The position numbers and the translations under genes are program-made. The notes under the pieces were generated by a model. That model worked only from the letters and a program-made list of their open reading frames with translations. It was not told where the DNA came from and did not search any database. A DNA stretch of 64,000 nucleotides from positions 605,693 to 669,692 of the forward strand of contig NZ_SDQE01000002.1 of assembly GCF_004153455.1 (NCBI RefSeq). The letters are read 5' to 3'. The DNA is from Allopusillimonas ginsengisoli (GTDB lineage Bacteria; Pseudomonadota; Gammaproteobacteria; Burkholderiales; Burkholderiaceae_B). Of this stretch, positions 1-8,966 are shown piece after piece (position 1 is the stretch's first letter; each line of letters begins with the position of its first letter).

Positions 1-182
1 CTGTGGCACGACTGCATGCCTTTCATCATGAAAAGCATCATCAACGGACAAATCAGAAAGAATAAGAATGGGCTCACCGCAGCGATCCACTCCCGCGCGA
101 CAGGCAGGGCCGCATACGCCACTGCAATCAGCGCGGCCAGCCCAAGACCGCCTTTCAACATCGTCTTCACATCGCATTTCAT
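1..182 (-). CDS. DUF2933-like small membrane protein (3' end off window)
   Basis: The first 60 residues are present and the rest lies beyond the left edge. The start ATG is preceded by a strong ribosome binding site (AAAGGAG) about 9 bases upstream. The protein begins MKCDVKTMLKGG, has a hydrophobic stretch at about residues 12-28, a second at about 36-55 ending in a methionine-rich run (MMLFMMKGM), and then a Cys-His pair near the truncation. This matches the pattern of DUF2933 proteins, short membrane proteins often found beside copper and other heavy-metal resistance genes. The Met, Cys and His residues could bind metal, but that is inference. It reads leftwards, away from the chaperone gene, so the main copper genes probably continue off-window. 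Confidence 0.6.
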   Translation of the reverse strand, partial: MKCDVKTMLKGGLGLAALIAVAYAALPVAREWIAAVSPFLFFLICPLMMLFMMKGMQSCH

Positions 183-414
183 TGTCGGCTCTCCTTTTAC
201 TTGCGCCACTGGAATTCAGTCTAGGAACGAGCCTACTGTAACGGTCCGTCGCTGTCAGAAAGGTTGCGCGGGCATTACATCTTTGTCATCTTTAAAAAGA
301 ACGCCACAGAGGTAATAAATTTGTTGCGATATGTATGAAGCACCACATCACTTCACCCTGTCCGGGGCAAAGTCCCGTTCTATTTGCAAGAGGCGGCAAA
401 AAACACCATATCCG

Positions 415-445
415 TTGACATTCCCACTGTGGGAATGTTTATCCT
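415..445 (+). promoter_or_regulatory. MerR-family (CueR-like) promoter/operator
   Basis: A TTGACA -35 box at 415-420 and a TATCCT -10 box at 440-445 are separated by 19 bp, the over-long spacer typical of promoters remodelled by MerR-family activators. The spacer holds a perfect inverted repeat, CATTCCCAC-t-GTGGGAATG (419-437). The next gene is a metal chaperone. Copper responsiveness is an inference from the neighbours, and no MerR-type regulator gene is seen in the window. Confidence 0.7.
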
Positions 446-485
446 GTAGTTATCCGGCTCGGCGAATTACCAATAGAGGGAAAAA

Positions 486-686
486 ATGATTCAGTTTGAA
501 GTAAACGATATGACCTGTGGGCACTGCGTGGGCGCCGTTACCGCCGCTGTCAAAGACGTCGCACCCGAGGCTATCATTTCGGTTGACCTGGCCGAGCACA
601 CCGTGCGCGTGGAGGGGGTTCCCGACGCAGATGTAGTAGAACAAGCTATTCGCGAGGCGGGTTACAGTCCGTCACGTAAATTTTAA
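486..686 (+). CDS. Heavy-metal-associated (HMA) domain chaperone, CopZ/MerP-like
   Basis: This 66-residue protein is one HMA domain with no signal peptide, so it should be a cytoplasmic metal carrier. The metal-binding loop is MTCGHC (residues 9-14), with the CxxC pair at Cys11 and Cys14. Length and motif fit CopZ-type copper chaperones, which pass Cu(I) to P-type ATPases or regulators; a mercury or other thiophilic metal role is less likely but possible. A MerR-family promoter lies just upstream and a strong hairpin terminator follows immediately, so the gene is probably a single metal-induced transcript. Confidence 0.8.
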   Translation: MIQFEVNDMTCGHCVGAVTAAVKDVAPEAIISVDLAEHTVRVEGVPDADVVEQAIREAGYSPSRKF

Positions 687-687
687 A

Positions 688-727
688 AGGCCAAGGTGCA
701 ATGATGCACCCTGGCCTCAATTTTTTC
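688..727 (+). terminator. Rho-independent terminator of the HMA chaperone gene
   Basis: The 13-nt arms at 688-700 and 705-717 pair with a single mismatch around a 4-nt loop (atga), and a T-rich run follows (TTTTTT at 721-726). It starts directly after the chaperone stop codon. Confidence 0.8.
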
Positions 728-775
728 TCTCGCCCGCACCGCTGGTGAGGGCTGCGATCCTGCTTGCTTGGCCCC

Positions 776-1111
776 TCAGGCCGTCTGCGCCATCCGCCTA
801 CACTCTTCAGCACATCTGCGGCAAGCCTCGGCGCAACGCTGGCAGTGATCCATTTGGTGTTTTACGCATTCATCACCGCAAGCTTGGCAGACATCAGCGC
901 ACAGACGGCAAAGGGCTTGGGTGAATTCACTGCCCCTGGCCATATAACTGGCCGACAGGCGGCAAATTTGTGCGCAATCCATATCCAGCTTTATGCAGCG
1001 CGCCATAGCTTTAACATCTTGTTCCCCCAGGCATGAGGCTGCGCAGTGGTCGCACTCCGTCGCGCAGGCATAACAAGCGTCTATGCAGGATTGAAACTTT
1101 TCATGAGGCAT
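776..1111 (-). CDS. Cysteine-rich four-helix-bundle copper-binding protein (Csp-like, DUF326)
   Basis: The protein has 111 residues. ATG at 1111 is preferred because a GGAG ribosome site sits just before it; an upstream TTG would add five residues. It carries many cysteines in CxxxC and CxxC spacing (CIDACYACATEC, CRLCADVC, CQRCAEACRRCAEEC) on predicted helices, the hallmark of the copper storage protein family, in which thiolates lining a four-helix bundle hold many Cu(I) ions. No signal peptide is seen, so the cytosolic (Csp3-like) type is favoured. It lies between a copper-type chaperone and a CopRS-like two-component system, which agrees with copper buffering. Confidence 0.75.
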   Translation of the reverse strand: MPHEKFQSCIDACYACATECDHCAASCLGEQDVKAMARCIKLDMDCAQICRLSASYMARGSEFTQALCRLCADVCQACGDECVKHQMDHCQRCAEACRRCAEECRRMAQTA

Positions 1112-1272
1112 ATCGATCTCCAACAAGGTTGAGGTGTGATCATCATGTGGCCACCGTCATGCGGCGCCACTTCCCTCATGCAGCAACTTGGATGCCGTAC
1201 GGGCAGTAATTTGCCTGCAAAAGCTGGAATTTTCGTTCAAACCCAGCTCTACCGGTGATGGCTTCTACCGTA

Positions 1273-1292
1273 GCATTACAATTTTGTAATGC
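1273..1292. promoter_or_regulatory. Palindromic cop-box-like operator
   Basis: GCATTACAA-tt-TTGTAATGC is a perfect 9-bp inverted repeat. It resembles the TTACA...TGTAA boxes recognised by CopR/CusR/CzcR-type regulators. A degenerate second copy (CATTACAgttTGACAATG) lies at 1321-1338, closer to the regulator start. Autoregulation of the two-component genes is the likely role. Confidence 0.55.
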
Positions 1293-1387
1293 TGACGTCA
1301 TGTTGCCGTCAGCGGCATCGCATTACAGTTTGACAATGGACGGCAGAATGCTCTTCCTTTCGTGATAGGACTTACAGGATCGAACCC

Positions 1388-2071
1388 ATGAAATTGCTGT
1401 TGGTCGAAGACGAGACCAAAACCGGTGATTATGTACGCCAAGGGCTAGTCGAGTCCGGCTTCGTTGTGGACCTCGTGCGCACTGGCTTGGACGGACATCA
1501 TTTGGCCCTGACTGGCTCTTATGATTTGATTATCTTGGACGTCATGCTGCCCGATGTAGACGGTTGGCGTATCGTCCAGGCACTACGTGATGCGAAATCG
1601 TCGACGCCGGTATTATTTCTGACTGCCCGGGATAGTGTAGAAGACCGCGTCAAAGGGCTGGAGCTGGGCGCAGACGATTACTTGGTAAAACCGTTCGCTT
1701 TTTCAGAGCTCCTAGCGCGTGTACGTACGTTATTAAGGCGGGGCGCCGCTCCCGCCTTCCAGGATCAGTTACAGATCGCTGATCTCGTTCTCGATATTCC
1801 TCGACGTCGAGCTCAACGCAAAAGCGTGCGTATTAATCTCACGAACAAAGAGTTTGCCTTGTTGGAACTCTTGGTACGTCGGCAAGGCGAAGTACTGCCT
1901 CGCTCGTTGATTGCTTCCCAGGTGTGGGACATGAACTTTGACAGCGACACCAATGTCATTGATGTCGCGATCCGACGCCTACGCGCCAAAATCGATGACG
2001 ATTTTGATCCTAAGCTTATCCACACGGTACGCGGCATGGGTTACATGCTGGACGTGACGCTCCCCGAATAG
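1388..2071 (+). CDS. OmpR-family response regulator, CopR/CusR-like
   Basis: The 227-residue protein has an N-terminal receiver domain (acidic residues in LLVEDE, phospho-acceptor Asp in LIILDVMLP near residue 51, conserved Lys in YLVKPF) and a C-terminal winged-helix DNA-binding domain ending GMGYMLD. Similarity is strongest to heavy-metal regulators of the CopR/CusR/CzcR group. The kinase gene starts next to its stop codon, so the two are co-translated. A palindromic box lies about 100 bp upstream. The metal sensed cannot be read from the sequence; copper is inferred from neighbouring genes. Confidence 0.85.
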   Translation: MKLLLVEDETKTGDYVRQGLVESGFVVDLVRTGLDGHHLALTGSYDLIILDVMLPDVDGWRIVQALRDAKSSTPVLFLTARDSVEDRVKGLELGADDYLVKPFAFSELLARVRTLLRRGAAPAFQDQLQIADLVLDIPRRRAQRKSVRINLTNKEFALLELLVRRQGEVLPRSLIASQVWDMNFDSDTNVIDVAIRRLRAKIDDDFDPKLIHTVRGMGYMLDVTLPE

Positions 2072-2074
2072 TTG

Positions 2075-3481
2075 ATGAAAAGACGGCCGGCATCCCTAGC
2101 TGTACGGCTTACCGTTTCTATTGGGGCGGTGATAACAGTCGTACTACTCACATTCGGCTGGATCGTAGAGCGGTCAATCAACAACCACTTTATCCAGCAA
2201 GATGTTGATGAACTGAATGCAGTCGTTCAGGCCTTAAAGCACACGCTAGCCACGCTACCGCCTGATATAGCACCTGCCGAATTGCATCAGCCGCTTGCCA
2301 ATGCCGTGTCGGGCCACCATAACGCTCAATATCGTATCTCCTCGGACGCCGGTGCACTCATCTATGCTACGCCGGGATCGAATTTGGACAGGTTTGCTCA
2401 AATCGCTCAGCCTGTAGAGAAAATCACTATTGACACGGTTGGCATATGGCAAGATCACGGCGAGACGTTTCGAGGAGCTGTACTACGGACCGGAACGGAT
2501 AGTTTCCCTGCGCCGCGCACCTTAACCATCGCAGTGGCCACGGGCATTAATTTCCATCTGCATTATCTGGACAGCTTTCGGGACTATCTCCGAATCATCA
2601 CAGTAGCGGCCTGTCTCATTGCGATTTTGGCTACATGGCTCGCGGTGCACCAAGGCCATGCACCGATACGGCGCATCAGCCGCGAAATCGGAAAAATCAG
2701 GCCCGATCAGCTCTATATGCGACTCGAGCCACACGCCGTTCCTACTGAACTGGTCGGGCTTGCAATGTCTTTCAACGGAATGCTTGAGCGGCTTGAGGGC
2801 GTCTTCCGCCGTCTCTCCGATTTTTCAGGTGACATCGCGCACGAGCTTCGAACCCCCATCACGAATCTGAAAACCCAAACCGAAGTCGCGCTTTCTCAGT
2901 CCCGCAGCGTCGAACAGTATCGGGAGATCCTGTATTCGAACTTAGAAGAGTACGAGCGCATGGCGAAAATGCTTGGTGATATGCTGTTTTTGGCGCAAGC
3001 GGATAACAATCTACTCAAACCCGAACTCGTTAAAATCGACCTTCAGGCCGAGATGCGCATCCTTTTCGACTACTTTGGCGCCTGGGCCGAAGAGCGCGAG
3101 GTGGGCTTAAAGCTTGTGGGGCCACGGGGTTGCATCATCGGAGATCGGCTGATGATACGCCGGGCATTGAGCAACCTGTTATCGAACGCGATTCGATACA
3201 CGCCTGCAGGAGGCACCGTTATAGCAATCTTCGAAGTCGAATCTACGAATATCAGGCTTTGTGTTCAGAACCCCGGTCCCGTCATACCTCCCGAACACAT
3301 CACACACATTTTTGAGCGTTTTTATAGACCTGACGCATCGCGACAGCGTACTGGTGAAGGCGCAGGCCTTGGCTTAGCGATTGTTAAATCGATTGTGGAA
3401 GCACATGGGGGAAAGATTAGTGCACGCTCGACTGCTGAGGCGACAACATTCGAGATATTGTCACCAGCAACGAAATGTTGA
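2075..3481 (+). CDS. Heavy-metal sensor histidine kinase, CusS/CopS-like
   Basis: About 468 residues. A TTG at 2072 abuts the previous stop; the ATG at 2075 is taken as start. It has a first membrane helix at about residues 12-30, a periplasmic sensor region, a second helix near 170-190, HAMP, a HisKA box (DIAHELRTPITNL with the phospho-accepting His) and an HATPase_c domain with GEGAGLGLAIVKS. This is the CusS/CopS architecture: an inner-membrane kinase that reads periplasmic metal and phosphorylates the adjacent regulator. No terminator is evident right after it; a 15-bp hairpin lies about 115 bp downstream. Confidence 0.85.
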   Translation: MKRRPASLAVRLTVSIGAVITVVLLTFGWIVERSINNHFIQQDVDELNAVVQALKHTLATLPPDIAPAELHQPLANAVSGHHNAQYRISSDAGALIYATPGSNLDRFAQIAQPVEKITIDTVGIWQDHGETFRGAVLRTGTDSFPAPRTLTIAVATGINFHLHYLDSFRDYLRIITVAACLIAILATWLAVHQGHAPIRRISREIGKIRPDQLYMRLEPHAVPTELVGLAMSFNGMLERLEGVFRRLSDFSGDIAHELRTPITNLKTQTEVALSQSRSVEQYREILYSNLEEYERMAKMLGDMLFLAQADNNLLKPELVKIDLQAEMRILFDYFGAWAEEREVGLKLVGPRGCIIGDRLMIRRALSNLLSNAIRYTPAGGTVIAIFEVESTNIRLCVQNPGPVIPPEHITHIFERFYRPDASRQRTGEGAGLGLAIVKSIVEAHGGKISARSTAEATTFEILSPATKC

Positions 3482-3596
3482 CCATACGTCAGAGTTCGGC
3501 TACGACGTATGCTCAACATCAGTTACATCAGCGCGGCAGCCTTCGAAGGGATAGCCGCTTTTCACCACTGGCCGGAAACTCAGGAACGCGCCCCTA

Positions 3597-3632
3597 GTTC
3601 GAGCATGCGAAGTGTCGTTCGCATGCTCGAAC
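3597..3632. terminator. Perfect 15-bp hairpin between convergent genes
   Basis: Arms 3597-3611 and 3618-3632 (GTTCGAGCATGCGAA and its complement) pair perfectly around a 6-nt loop. It sits between the convergent kinase and moaA genes, which suggests a bidirectional terminator or an mRNA-end-protecting hairpin. There is no T tract, so termination by this hairpin alone is uncertain. Confidence 0.4.
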
Positions 3633-3666
3633 GCAACGGTGTCCAGGACACCGAAAACGTTTATAG

Positions 3667-4767
3667 CTATCCACCAATATGGCTCATTTCGACTCGTGGC
3701 GAATATATAAGAGGACTAAATCCCCGCGCTTCTGAATACCTATCTGTCCTTTGGGACCAGACGGATGCGACTTTTTCCCGTAAGGCATCATCATCGTCTG
3801 ACTCACGTAACAAGGCGCGCAAGTCCACACTCTGCTGGCCGAATAGGCAGAGATAAAGCCTGCCGTTCGATGCTAACCGGGCTCGAGTGCAATCCCCGCA
3901 GAATGGCTGGGTCACACTAGAAATCACTCCGATTTCCCCCTGGCCATCTACGTATCGCCAACGCTTAGCCACCTCTCCCTTAGCAGAAGGTGACACGGGC
4001 TCCAACGGAAAGTACCGATGCAACAGAGCTATGAGCTCTGACGACGGATATACCGCACTTCTGTTCCATTGATTGGTATTTCCCACGTCCATAAATTCGA
4101 TGAAGCGCAAGATGTGGCCGGTGCCACGAAAATACTTGGCCATGGGGAGAACTTGGTCATCGTTGACGCCGCGCTTGACCACCATATTGATTTTTATGGG
4201 AGCAATACCTGCAGATCTTGCAACCTCAATACCCTGCAGCACGTCATCGACGGTCCAGTCAGCGTCCGTCATTCTCTGGAATACCGCGTTATCTATCGCA
4301 TCCAGACTTACATTCAAGCGCTTGACACCTGCTTTCGCAAGGCTTTGTGCCTTACGCGCTAGCAACGCCCCATTTGTGGTCAATGAAATATCAACAGGGC
4401 GCCCCTCGGTTGTTGTGAGCGCCACAAGCCTTGAGGCCAACATGTCCACGTCTTTGCGCAGTAGTGGTTCGCCACCTGTGATACGGATTTTTTCTACTCC
4501 TAAACTCACGAATACTTTGGCAGCCCGCTCGATCTCTTCGTGAGTCAATAGCTCACTGCGCGGAAGAAACTGAAAATCTTTCCCGAACACCGACCGTGGC
4601 ATACAGTAGGTACATCGAAAATTACATCGATCGGTGACGGAGATACGCAGGTCTCGTAATGGCCTCGCATGTTGGTCCAGTAAGATAGGCTCGCTTGGGG
4701 CCACATCGCCTTTGACTACTGCCGGTATACGTATTGGGCGATGGTCATGCAATAAGTGTTCGTTCAT
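3667..4767 (-). CDS. moaA: GTP 3',8-cyclase MoaA
   Basis: A radical-SAM enzyme for the first step of molybdenum cofactor synthesis, turning GTP into 3',8-cyclo-GTP with MoaC. The N-terminal SAM [4Fe-4S] motif is CNFRCTYC (Cys48, 52, 55), the second cluster uses CGDC plus a Cys 14 residues on, and the chain ends in the Gly-Gly typical of MoaA. At 366 residues it is slightly longer than usual because of an N-terminal extension of about 30 residues. It follows aioA on the same strand, behind a hairpin terminator, so it may partly be read through from the aio promoter and supply cofactor for arsenite oxidase. Confidence 0.93.
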   Translation of the reverse strand: MNEHLLHDHRPIRIPAVVKGDVAPSEPILLDQHARPLRDLRISVTDRCNFRCTYCMPRSVFGKDFQFLPRSELLTHEEIERAAKVFVSLGVEKIRITGGEPLLRKDVDMLASRLVALTTTEGRPVDISLTTNGALLARKAQSLAKAGVKRLNVSLDAIDNAVFQRMTDADWTVDDVLQGIEVARSAGIAPIKINMVVKRGVNDDQVLPMAKYFRGTGHILRFIEFMDVGNTNQWNRSAVYPSSELIALLHRYFPLEPVSPSAKGEVAKRWRYVDGQGEIGVISSVTQPFCGDCTRARLASNGRLYLCLFGQQSVDLRALLRESDDDDALREKVASVWSQRTDRYSEARGFSPLIYSPRVEMSHIGG

Positions 4768-4784
4768 GCTTGGCTTTATCGTTT

Positions 4785-4822
4785 TTTCAAAAAACCCCGC
4801 TTTAAGTTTTCATAAAGCAGGG
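4785..4822 (-). terminator. Terminator between aioA and moaA
   Basis: Read on the minus strand, a 10-bp stem with one mismatch (CCCTGCTTTA / TAAAGCGGGG) is followed by six T residues. It lies after aioA and before moaA, so transcription into moaA would need readthrough or its own promoter. Confidence 0.65.
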
Positions 4823-4851
4823 CGGCATACGACTAATCGAAGTACTCCTTT

Positions 4852-7344
4852 TTATGCCGGCTTGGGCATCGCAAATCGACGGTCTTTAAAGCTGACCGTT
4901 CGTTTGAACTCTTCGACGGTGCCGGCCTTACGAATGTTGCCCCATGTGCCCTTGTAATAAGGGATTATGTTTCGATCAGTCCAATCCGTGGTTACGTCGC
5001 CTTGAATGCCGTTTACGTAACCGAACAGCATGAACGTCTGGCCGCGCTTGATCTGTGCGACTGGATACACCATGGCATACGTGGAACCGAAGTCGTTATA
5101 GACTTCCACGATGTCGCTGGCCGCTACACCGAGCTCCTGGCAATCATCGGGATTAATCTCGATGTAGGCCATGGGATAGCGCTCTTGGGCGAAGCTATTG
5201 TATTGATCGTGATAAGCGGTTTGCCATATCTCATTGTTTCGCCCATTGTTGAGCCAGAACTTATATTTTTTCTTTTGAGCCGCAACGGTTTCAGGCAAAC
5301 CATTCCATGGTGCGGGCAGAAAATGCGCTTTCCCGTCCTCTGTGTCGAACTTTGAGTCGGTATAGAGCATCTCTGTGCCTACAAACTTTCCATCGGTATA
5401 AGACTTGACGGGAAGCTGTACGCCGTTATTGCCGGTGGCCCGCAGACGTTCATAGGTAACCAGATGGCCAGAGTCGCCGCCTTGGCTATCGATCTTCGGC
5501 GCTCCTGGCTGACCCGCTTGACGGAATCCATCATTGAAGGCATCTTCTTCCGTCTTCCAGTCAAAGCCATTGAAACGCTCGGTCATCGCCGAGTTGCCTT
5601 CTTTCTCGTAAAGCGCGCGTACTGTATTGGCGATCTTTGCCGCAATGAGGCAATCGGCCATCGCAGAACCTGGAGCATCCATAAACTTCTCGGATAAACG
5701 AATACGCCGCTCTCCATTCATCGAGGTCAGGTTGATCTCTCCAGGATGTGCTGCCGGCAGCAATAGATGGGCGGCTTCGGCAAGCTTGGTCGGATAAAGA
5801 TTAATGCTCGCGACAAATAACCCACCCTTCTCTGTTGCCTGAAAAATGATATCAACCATTTCTTCGGTACTGGCGCCTCGCGCCTTTTGCATCGCCTCTT
5901 TGACAATGGCTGATCGCTTTAGTACCGCTTCTCGCAATGCTTGCGCATTATTGCTGGTCTGAAAGTTATTGCAGCCCCACCAGGTCATCATGCGACCCTT
6001 GCCCTGGATCAGCTCTTGGTCGATATAAATCTTTGTGTCGCCTGGGTATGGCGGCCGAGTGTAGCCTTCTTGGTGACCACCCATGCGTACGCATCCTGTA
6101 CCGCGACGGCCAACGTTATGGGTCGCTATAACCAGGCTGAGCAGTGCCGACTGAATGACGTAATTGTCATTGCCCCAAATGATGCCTTTTTCATAGGCGT
6201 GCATACTGCGCGGCATCTGGCCTGTCTTCTTAGGCTTATATGACCATTCCGCCGCCTTTTTGAGGTCCTCGAGGGGCACGCCAGTAATCTTGCTGCACTC
6301 CTCAAGTGATAGGCGGTTGGTCTGTACGGCCGAATCGAATCCAGATGTATGCTGTTCAATGAACGGTTTGTCTATCCAGCCCTGCTCCACCACATAGGTA
6401 AAAAGGCCATTAAACAGAGCGGTGTCCGTGCCCGGTTCAATCGCCAAATGCAGCACACGCTCCTTGCCTGCAACCTGGCGCGCAATGGCGATGGACGGCG
6501 TTTCGCGGGGGTCTACAAATATGATCCGTGTCGGGGGCAACTCCTCATCGGGAAACCGTTCTTTCTTCTTGCCACTGGTTTGACCATAGAGGTTTGGCAC
6601 CCAATGTTGAAGGAAGTAATTGGTTTGCGACTCGTAAGGATTATTGCCTATGGACCAAAGCACGTCCGCGAGCTCCGCGTCTTCGTAAGCATTATTTAGC
6701 TCGCCGATGCCCATGTCACGGGTGGCGTGACACTCAGAGTTATACGCGGGGCGATTGTGGATGCGAACCATGGGGGTTTGCAATGCCGAGAACATCAGCT
6801 TGCCAGTACCCCATGTATTCTCAAACCCGCCGCCAGCCCCACCGTGATCAAAACAGGAAAACACAATGCCTTCCGGTCCATCCTTATCCAGCGTTTTTTT
6901 GAGCAACCCGGCGTAGAGCGCCATGGCTTGATCCCAAGAGGTATCCACCCACTGATCGGCAGCATATAGACGCGGCTGCTTGAGCCGATCCTTGCCATCG
7001 CCTTCAGGGGTGTACATATACGTTGCCATCCGGCCACCGCGGGTCGAGCTGAGCCCGCCATTCACGACACACTCCTTGTCCGGCAGGATCATGATATTGT
7101 GACGACTGCCATCGTGCTCGGTAATGACGTTGGTCATGGCTGGGGTCAGCGTGGTGGCATATGGCGGCAGCTGCTGACGAAAATCTAGGCCCAAGGCGTT
7201 GTCTTGGGGCGCTCGACCGCCCTCTTTCTGTTCGGGCCACTTATACACGTGATAGCCGCAGCCGACGATACAGAAATGACAGGTCATATTTGTACGCTGG
7301 GCGTTTACTGGCGGCAAGGTGATGCGATCTTTTTTGGCTGGCAT
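4852..7344 (-). CDS. aioA: Arsenite oxidase large (molybdopterin) subunit
   Basis: AioA holds the bis-MGD molybdenum centre that oxidises arsenite to arsenate in the periplasm. At 830 residues it has the family's normal length. The [3Fe-4S] site CHFCIVGC uses Cys22, Cys25 and Cys29, and the fourth position is not Cys, as in known arsenite oxidases. It has no signal sequence and should be co-exported folded with AioB through the Tat system. The gene follows aioB by 16 bases, with a ribosome site (GGAGAT) before its ATG. Expression is predicted to depend on the sigma54 promoter and AioXSR sensing encoded on the other side of aioB. No aioC cytochrome gene follows; moaA does. Confidence 0.96.
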   Translation of the reverse strand: MPAKKDRITLPPVNAQRTNMTCHFCIVGCGYHVYKWPEQKEGGRAPQDNALGLDFRQQLPPYATTLTPAMTNVITEHDGSRHNIMILPDKECVVNGGLSSTRGGRMATYMYTPEGDGKDRLKQPRLYAADQWVDTSWDQAMALYAGLLKKTLDKDGPEGIVFSCFDHGGAGGGFENTWGTGKLMFSALQTPMVRIHNRPAYNSECHATRDMGIGELNNAYEDAELADVLWSIGNNPYESQTNYFLQHWVPNLYGQTSGKKKERFPDEELPPTRIIFVDPRETPSIAIARQVAGKERVLHLAIEPGTDTALFNGLFTYVVEQGWIDKPFIEQHTSGFDSAVQTNRLSLEECSKITGVPLEDLKKAAEWSYKPKKTGQMPRSMHAYEKGIIWGNDNYVIQSALLSLVIATHNVGRRGTGCVRMGGHQEGYTRPPYPGDTKIYIDQELIQGKGRMMTWWGCNNFQTSNNAQALREAVLKRSAIVKEAMQKARGASTEEMVDIIFQATEKGGLFVASINLYPTKLAEAAHLLLPAAHPGEINLTSMNGERRIRLSEKFMDAPGSAMADCLIAAKIANTVRALYEKEGNSAMTERFNGFDWKTEEDAFNDGFRQAGQPGAPKIDSQGGDSGHLVTYERLRATGNNGVQLPVKSYTDGKFVGTEMLYTDSKFDTEDGKAHFLPAPWNGLPETVAAQKKKYKFWLNNGRNNEIWQTAYHDQYNSFAQERYPMAYIEINPDDCQELGVAASDIVEVYNDFGSTYAMVYPVAQIKRGQTFMLFGYVNGIQGDVTTDWTDRNIIPYYKGTWGNIRKAGTVEEFKRTVSFKDRRFAMPKPA

Positions 7345-7360
7345 GACATTTATCTCCGAA

Positions 7361-7891
7361 TTAAATTATGTTGGCTTGACGTCCATAGATCAGCCCATCG
7401 ACACCAACGGCTGAAACGGTGTCAGTGGCTTCGTCATACCGCAATAGCACGCGCGGGAGATTCTCTGTTGCCTGTCCGCAAATCATCTGGCCGGCCTTCT
7501 CTGCATCGAACTCGCTGAAATGGCATGGGCACTTGAACGTTTTAGTGTTGTTGTCATAGATTGTCGGGCAGCCCATATGGGTGCATAGAGTGCTATACGC
7601 GACAATATCGCGATCAGGGCCGACTCCTCCTGGGACAGGGGATCCCAGTTTGATCGCGGTACACGGTGAGCGTTCGTCTGGATAACTGAATGAGAGCGGC
7701 GCCTCAACCGTCAGCTTTTGGGCAGCCGTGACGGCTTTGCTCGGATAATCCAACGTGGTTTTGGAGGGGTCGGCCGGTGATGTCTGAGCATTGGCACTTG
7801 TGAATGGCACCAAGGTAGCGGCCGCTGCGACACCGCTGCCTCCACTGAGCTTAAGAAAACCGCGTCGGTTGATAGTTGTAGTGTCGGACAT
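7361..7891 (-). CDS. aioB: Arsenite oxidase small (Rieske) subunit
   Basis: The 176-residue protein starts at the ATG giving [14 protein letters not shown], a twin-arginine signal; further upstream in-frame starts lie in the promoter leader and are unlikely. After the cleavage region (SANAQ) comes a Rieske [2Fe-2S] domain with CTHMGC and CPCHFSEFD. The two cluster Cys/His pairs and both extra cysteines that can form the stabilising disulfide are present. It passes electrons from AioA to a periplasmic carrier. First gene of the aioBA operon, with a sigma54 promoter ending about 58 bases upstream of its start. Confidence 0.95.
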   Translation of the reverse strand: MSDTTTINRRGFLKLSGGSGVAAAATLVPFTSANAQTSPADPSKTTLDYPSKAVTAAQKLTVEAPLSFSYPDERSPCTAIKLGSPVPGGVGPDRDIVAYSTLCTHMGCPTIYDNNTKTFKCPCHFSEFDAEKAGQMICGQATENLPRVLLRYDEATDTVSAVGVDGLIYGRQANII

Positions 7892-7948
7892 GGGGCAATT
7901 CCTATTGAAACAATGGACGGTGGTCGGTAACCTGTACACATTGTTTAC

Positions 7949-7963
7949 GCAATACGCGTGCCA
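7949..7963 (-). promoter_or_regulatory. Sigma54 (RpoN) promoter of aioBA
   Basis: On the minus strand the sequence is TGGCACGCGTATTGC, a match to the -24/-12 consensus TGGCAC-N5-TTGC. The expected transcript start is about 12 bases downstream, about 45 bases before aioB. The nearby aioR encodes a sigma54-dependent activator, which supports the assignment. Confidence 0.88.
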
Positions 7964-8003
7964 ACTATCAACTCACGCTAGGTACGCTCGGAGAAGACAA
8001 AAA

Positions 8004-8966
8004 ATGGTGGGAATCCGGATACCAAACGGTAACGCTCTCGGTGGCAATCCAGGTTTTTCGTTACCGAACGGTAACGTCCGTCGTCGTCTGCTTACTGCTG
8101 GCATTGCCGCCGTGGGCGCAGGCGTGGCTCCCGCATGGAGCCGGGAAGCTGATCAGACCACCTTGCGAATTGGCACCACAGCCGTTTTTCTCGACAATCA
8201 GCTCCAGTTATTGGACATTTGGCGCGCTGATTTGCAAGCAACGCTGGGCCAAGCAGTGCAATTCGTGCAGCGTCGAAGCTATCGAGAGATTGTTGAACTT
8301 TTGCTGCGTGGTCACATTGATGCCGCCTGGATTTGCGGTTACCCCTACGTGCTTAATTCAAATCAGTTGCGCTTGGTGGCTGTACCCCAATACAAGGGAG
8401 CACCCTTGTATCGTTCTTACTTAATCGTTCCGGATAGCGATCAAAAAACGAAAGCCATTACGCGACTAGAGGATAAAGTTTTCGCCTATAGTGACCCCTT
8501 ATCAAATTCGGGATTTCTCATTCCCCGCACTGAGTTATTGACTCACCATGAGGATCCGTCAACTTTCTTTCGCAAGTCATTCTTTACTTTTGCTCATCGC
8601 AAAGTGGTGCAAGCGGTCGCTGCCGGGCTGGCAGATGGTGGTGCCGTAGACGGCTATGTGTGGGATACGATTATTGCCCAGTTTCCAGCCTGGGCCTCTG
8701 GCGCGCGCAAGGTATGGCAATCTCCCGAATACGGCTTCCCGCCTCTGGTGGCACGTAAAGAAATGCCTGCATCAACCTTCGACGCATTGAATGCCGCGCT
8801 TTTGCAAATGCATGAACGCCACGATGGGAAAATGATACTTGGCCGACTCGCTCTTGATCGATTCGTGAACGGCACGGATTCTTTGTATGATGGCATCAGA
8901 AAGCTGAACCAGACCGCTGGAGCGAGTACGTTGGCCGTGGAGGCCAACTCGATGAGTGCGAAATGA
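8004..8966 (+). CDS. aioX: Periplasmic arsenite-sensing binding protein AioX
   Basis: About 320 residues. AioX belongs to the PhnD-like substrate-binding protein group and is the arsenite-binding partner of the AioS kinase. The start is the ATG after a GGAG site; apart from the adjacent GTG no other start codon occurs before the twin-arginine-like signal (RRRLLTAGIAAVGAG, near residue 27). The leader before that signal contains two near-identical PNGN segments, encoded by two palindromic DNA sites that look like activator-binding sites for the divergent aioBA promoter. The 3' end overlaps aioS by four bases (ATGA). A single Cys is visible in the mature part (AAWICGYPY), a candidate arsenic ligand. 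Confidence 0.85.
   Translation: MVGIRIPNGNALGGNPGFSLPNGNVRRRLLTAGIAAVGAGVAPAWSREADQTTLRIGTTAVFLDNQLQLLDIWRADLQATLGQAVQFVQRRSYREIVELLLRGHIDAAWICGYPYVLNSNQLRLVAVPQYKGAPLYRSYLIVPDSDQKTKAITRLEDKVFAYSDPLSNSGFLIPRTELLTHHEDPSTFFRKSFFTFAHRKVVQAVAAGLADGGAVDGYVWDTIIAQFPAWASGARKVWQSPEYGFPPLVARKEMPASTFDALNAALLQMHERHDGKMILGRLALDRFVNGTDSLYDGIRKLNQTAGASTLAVEANSMSAK
8018..8033. promoter_or_regulatory. Distal palindrome 1, candidate AioR binding site
   Basis: GATACCAAACGGTAAC is an imperfect version of the palindrome at 8060-8075 (13 of 16 bases identical). It sits about 55 bp upstream of the aioB sigma54 promoter and within the first codons of aioX. Confidence 0.55.
8060..8075. promoter_or_regulatory. Distal palindrome 2, candidate AioR binding site
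   Basis: GTTACCG-aa-CGGTAAC is a perfect 7-bp inverted repeat, starting exactly 42 bp (four helical turns) after its partner, so both would face the same side of DNA. The distance of roughly 100-125 bp from the aioB promoter suits a sigma54 enhancer. Binding by AioR is inferred. Confidence 0.6.

Noticed and set aside
15..315. 99-codon plus-strand open frame at the left edge
   Set aside because: Antisense to the DUF2933-like gene, which has a better ribosome site and family match.
3597..3632. 15-bp hairpin as a standard rho-independent terminator
   Set aside because: Perfect stem but no T run on either strand; kept only as a hairpin of uncertain role.
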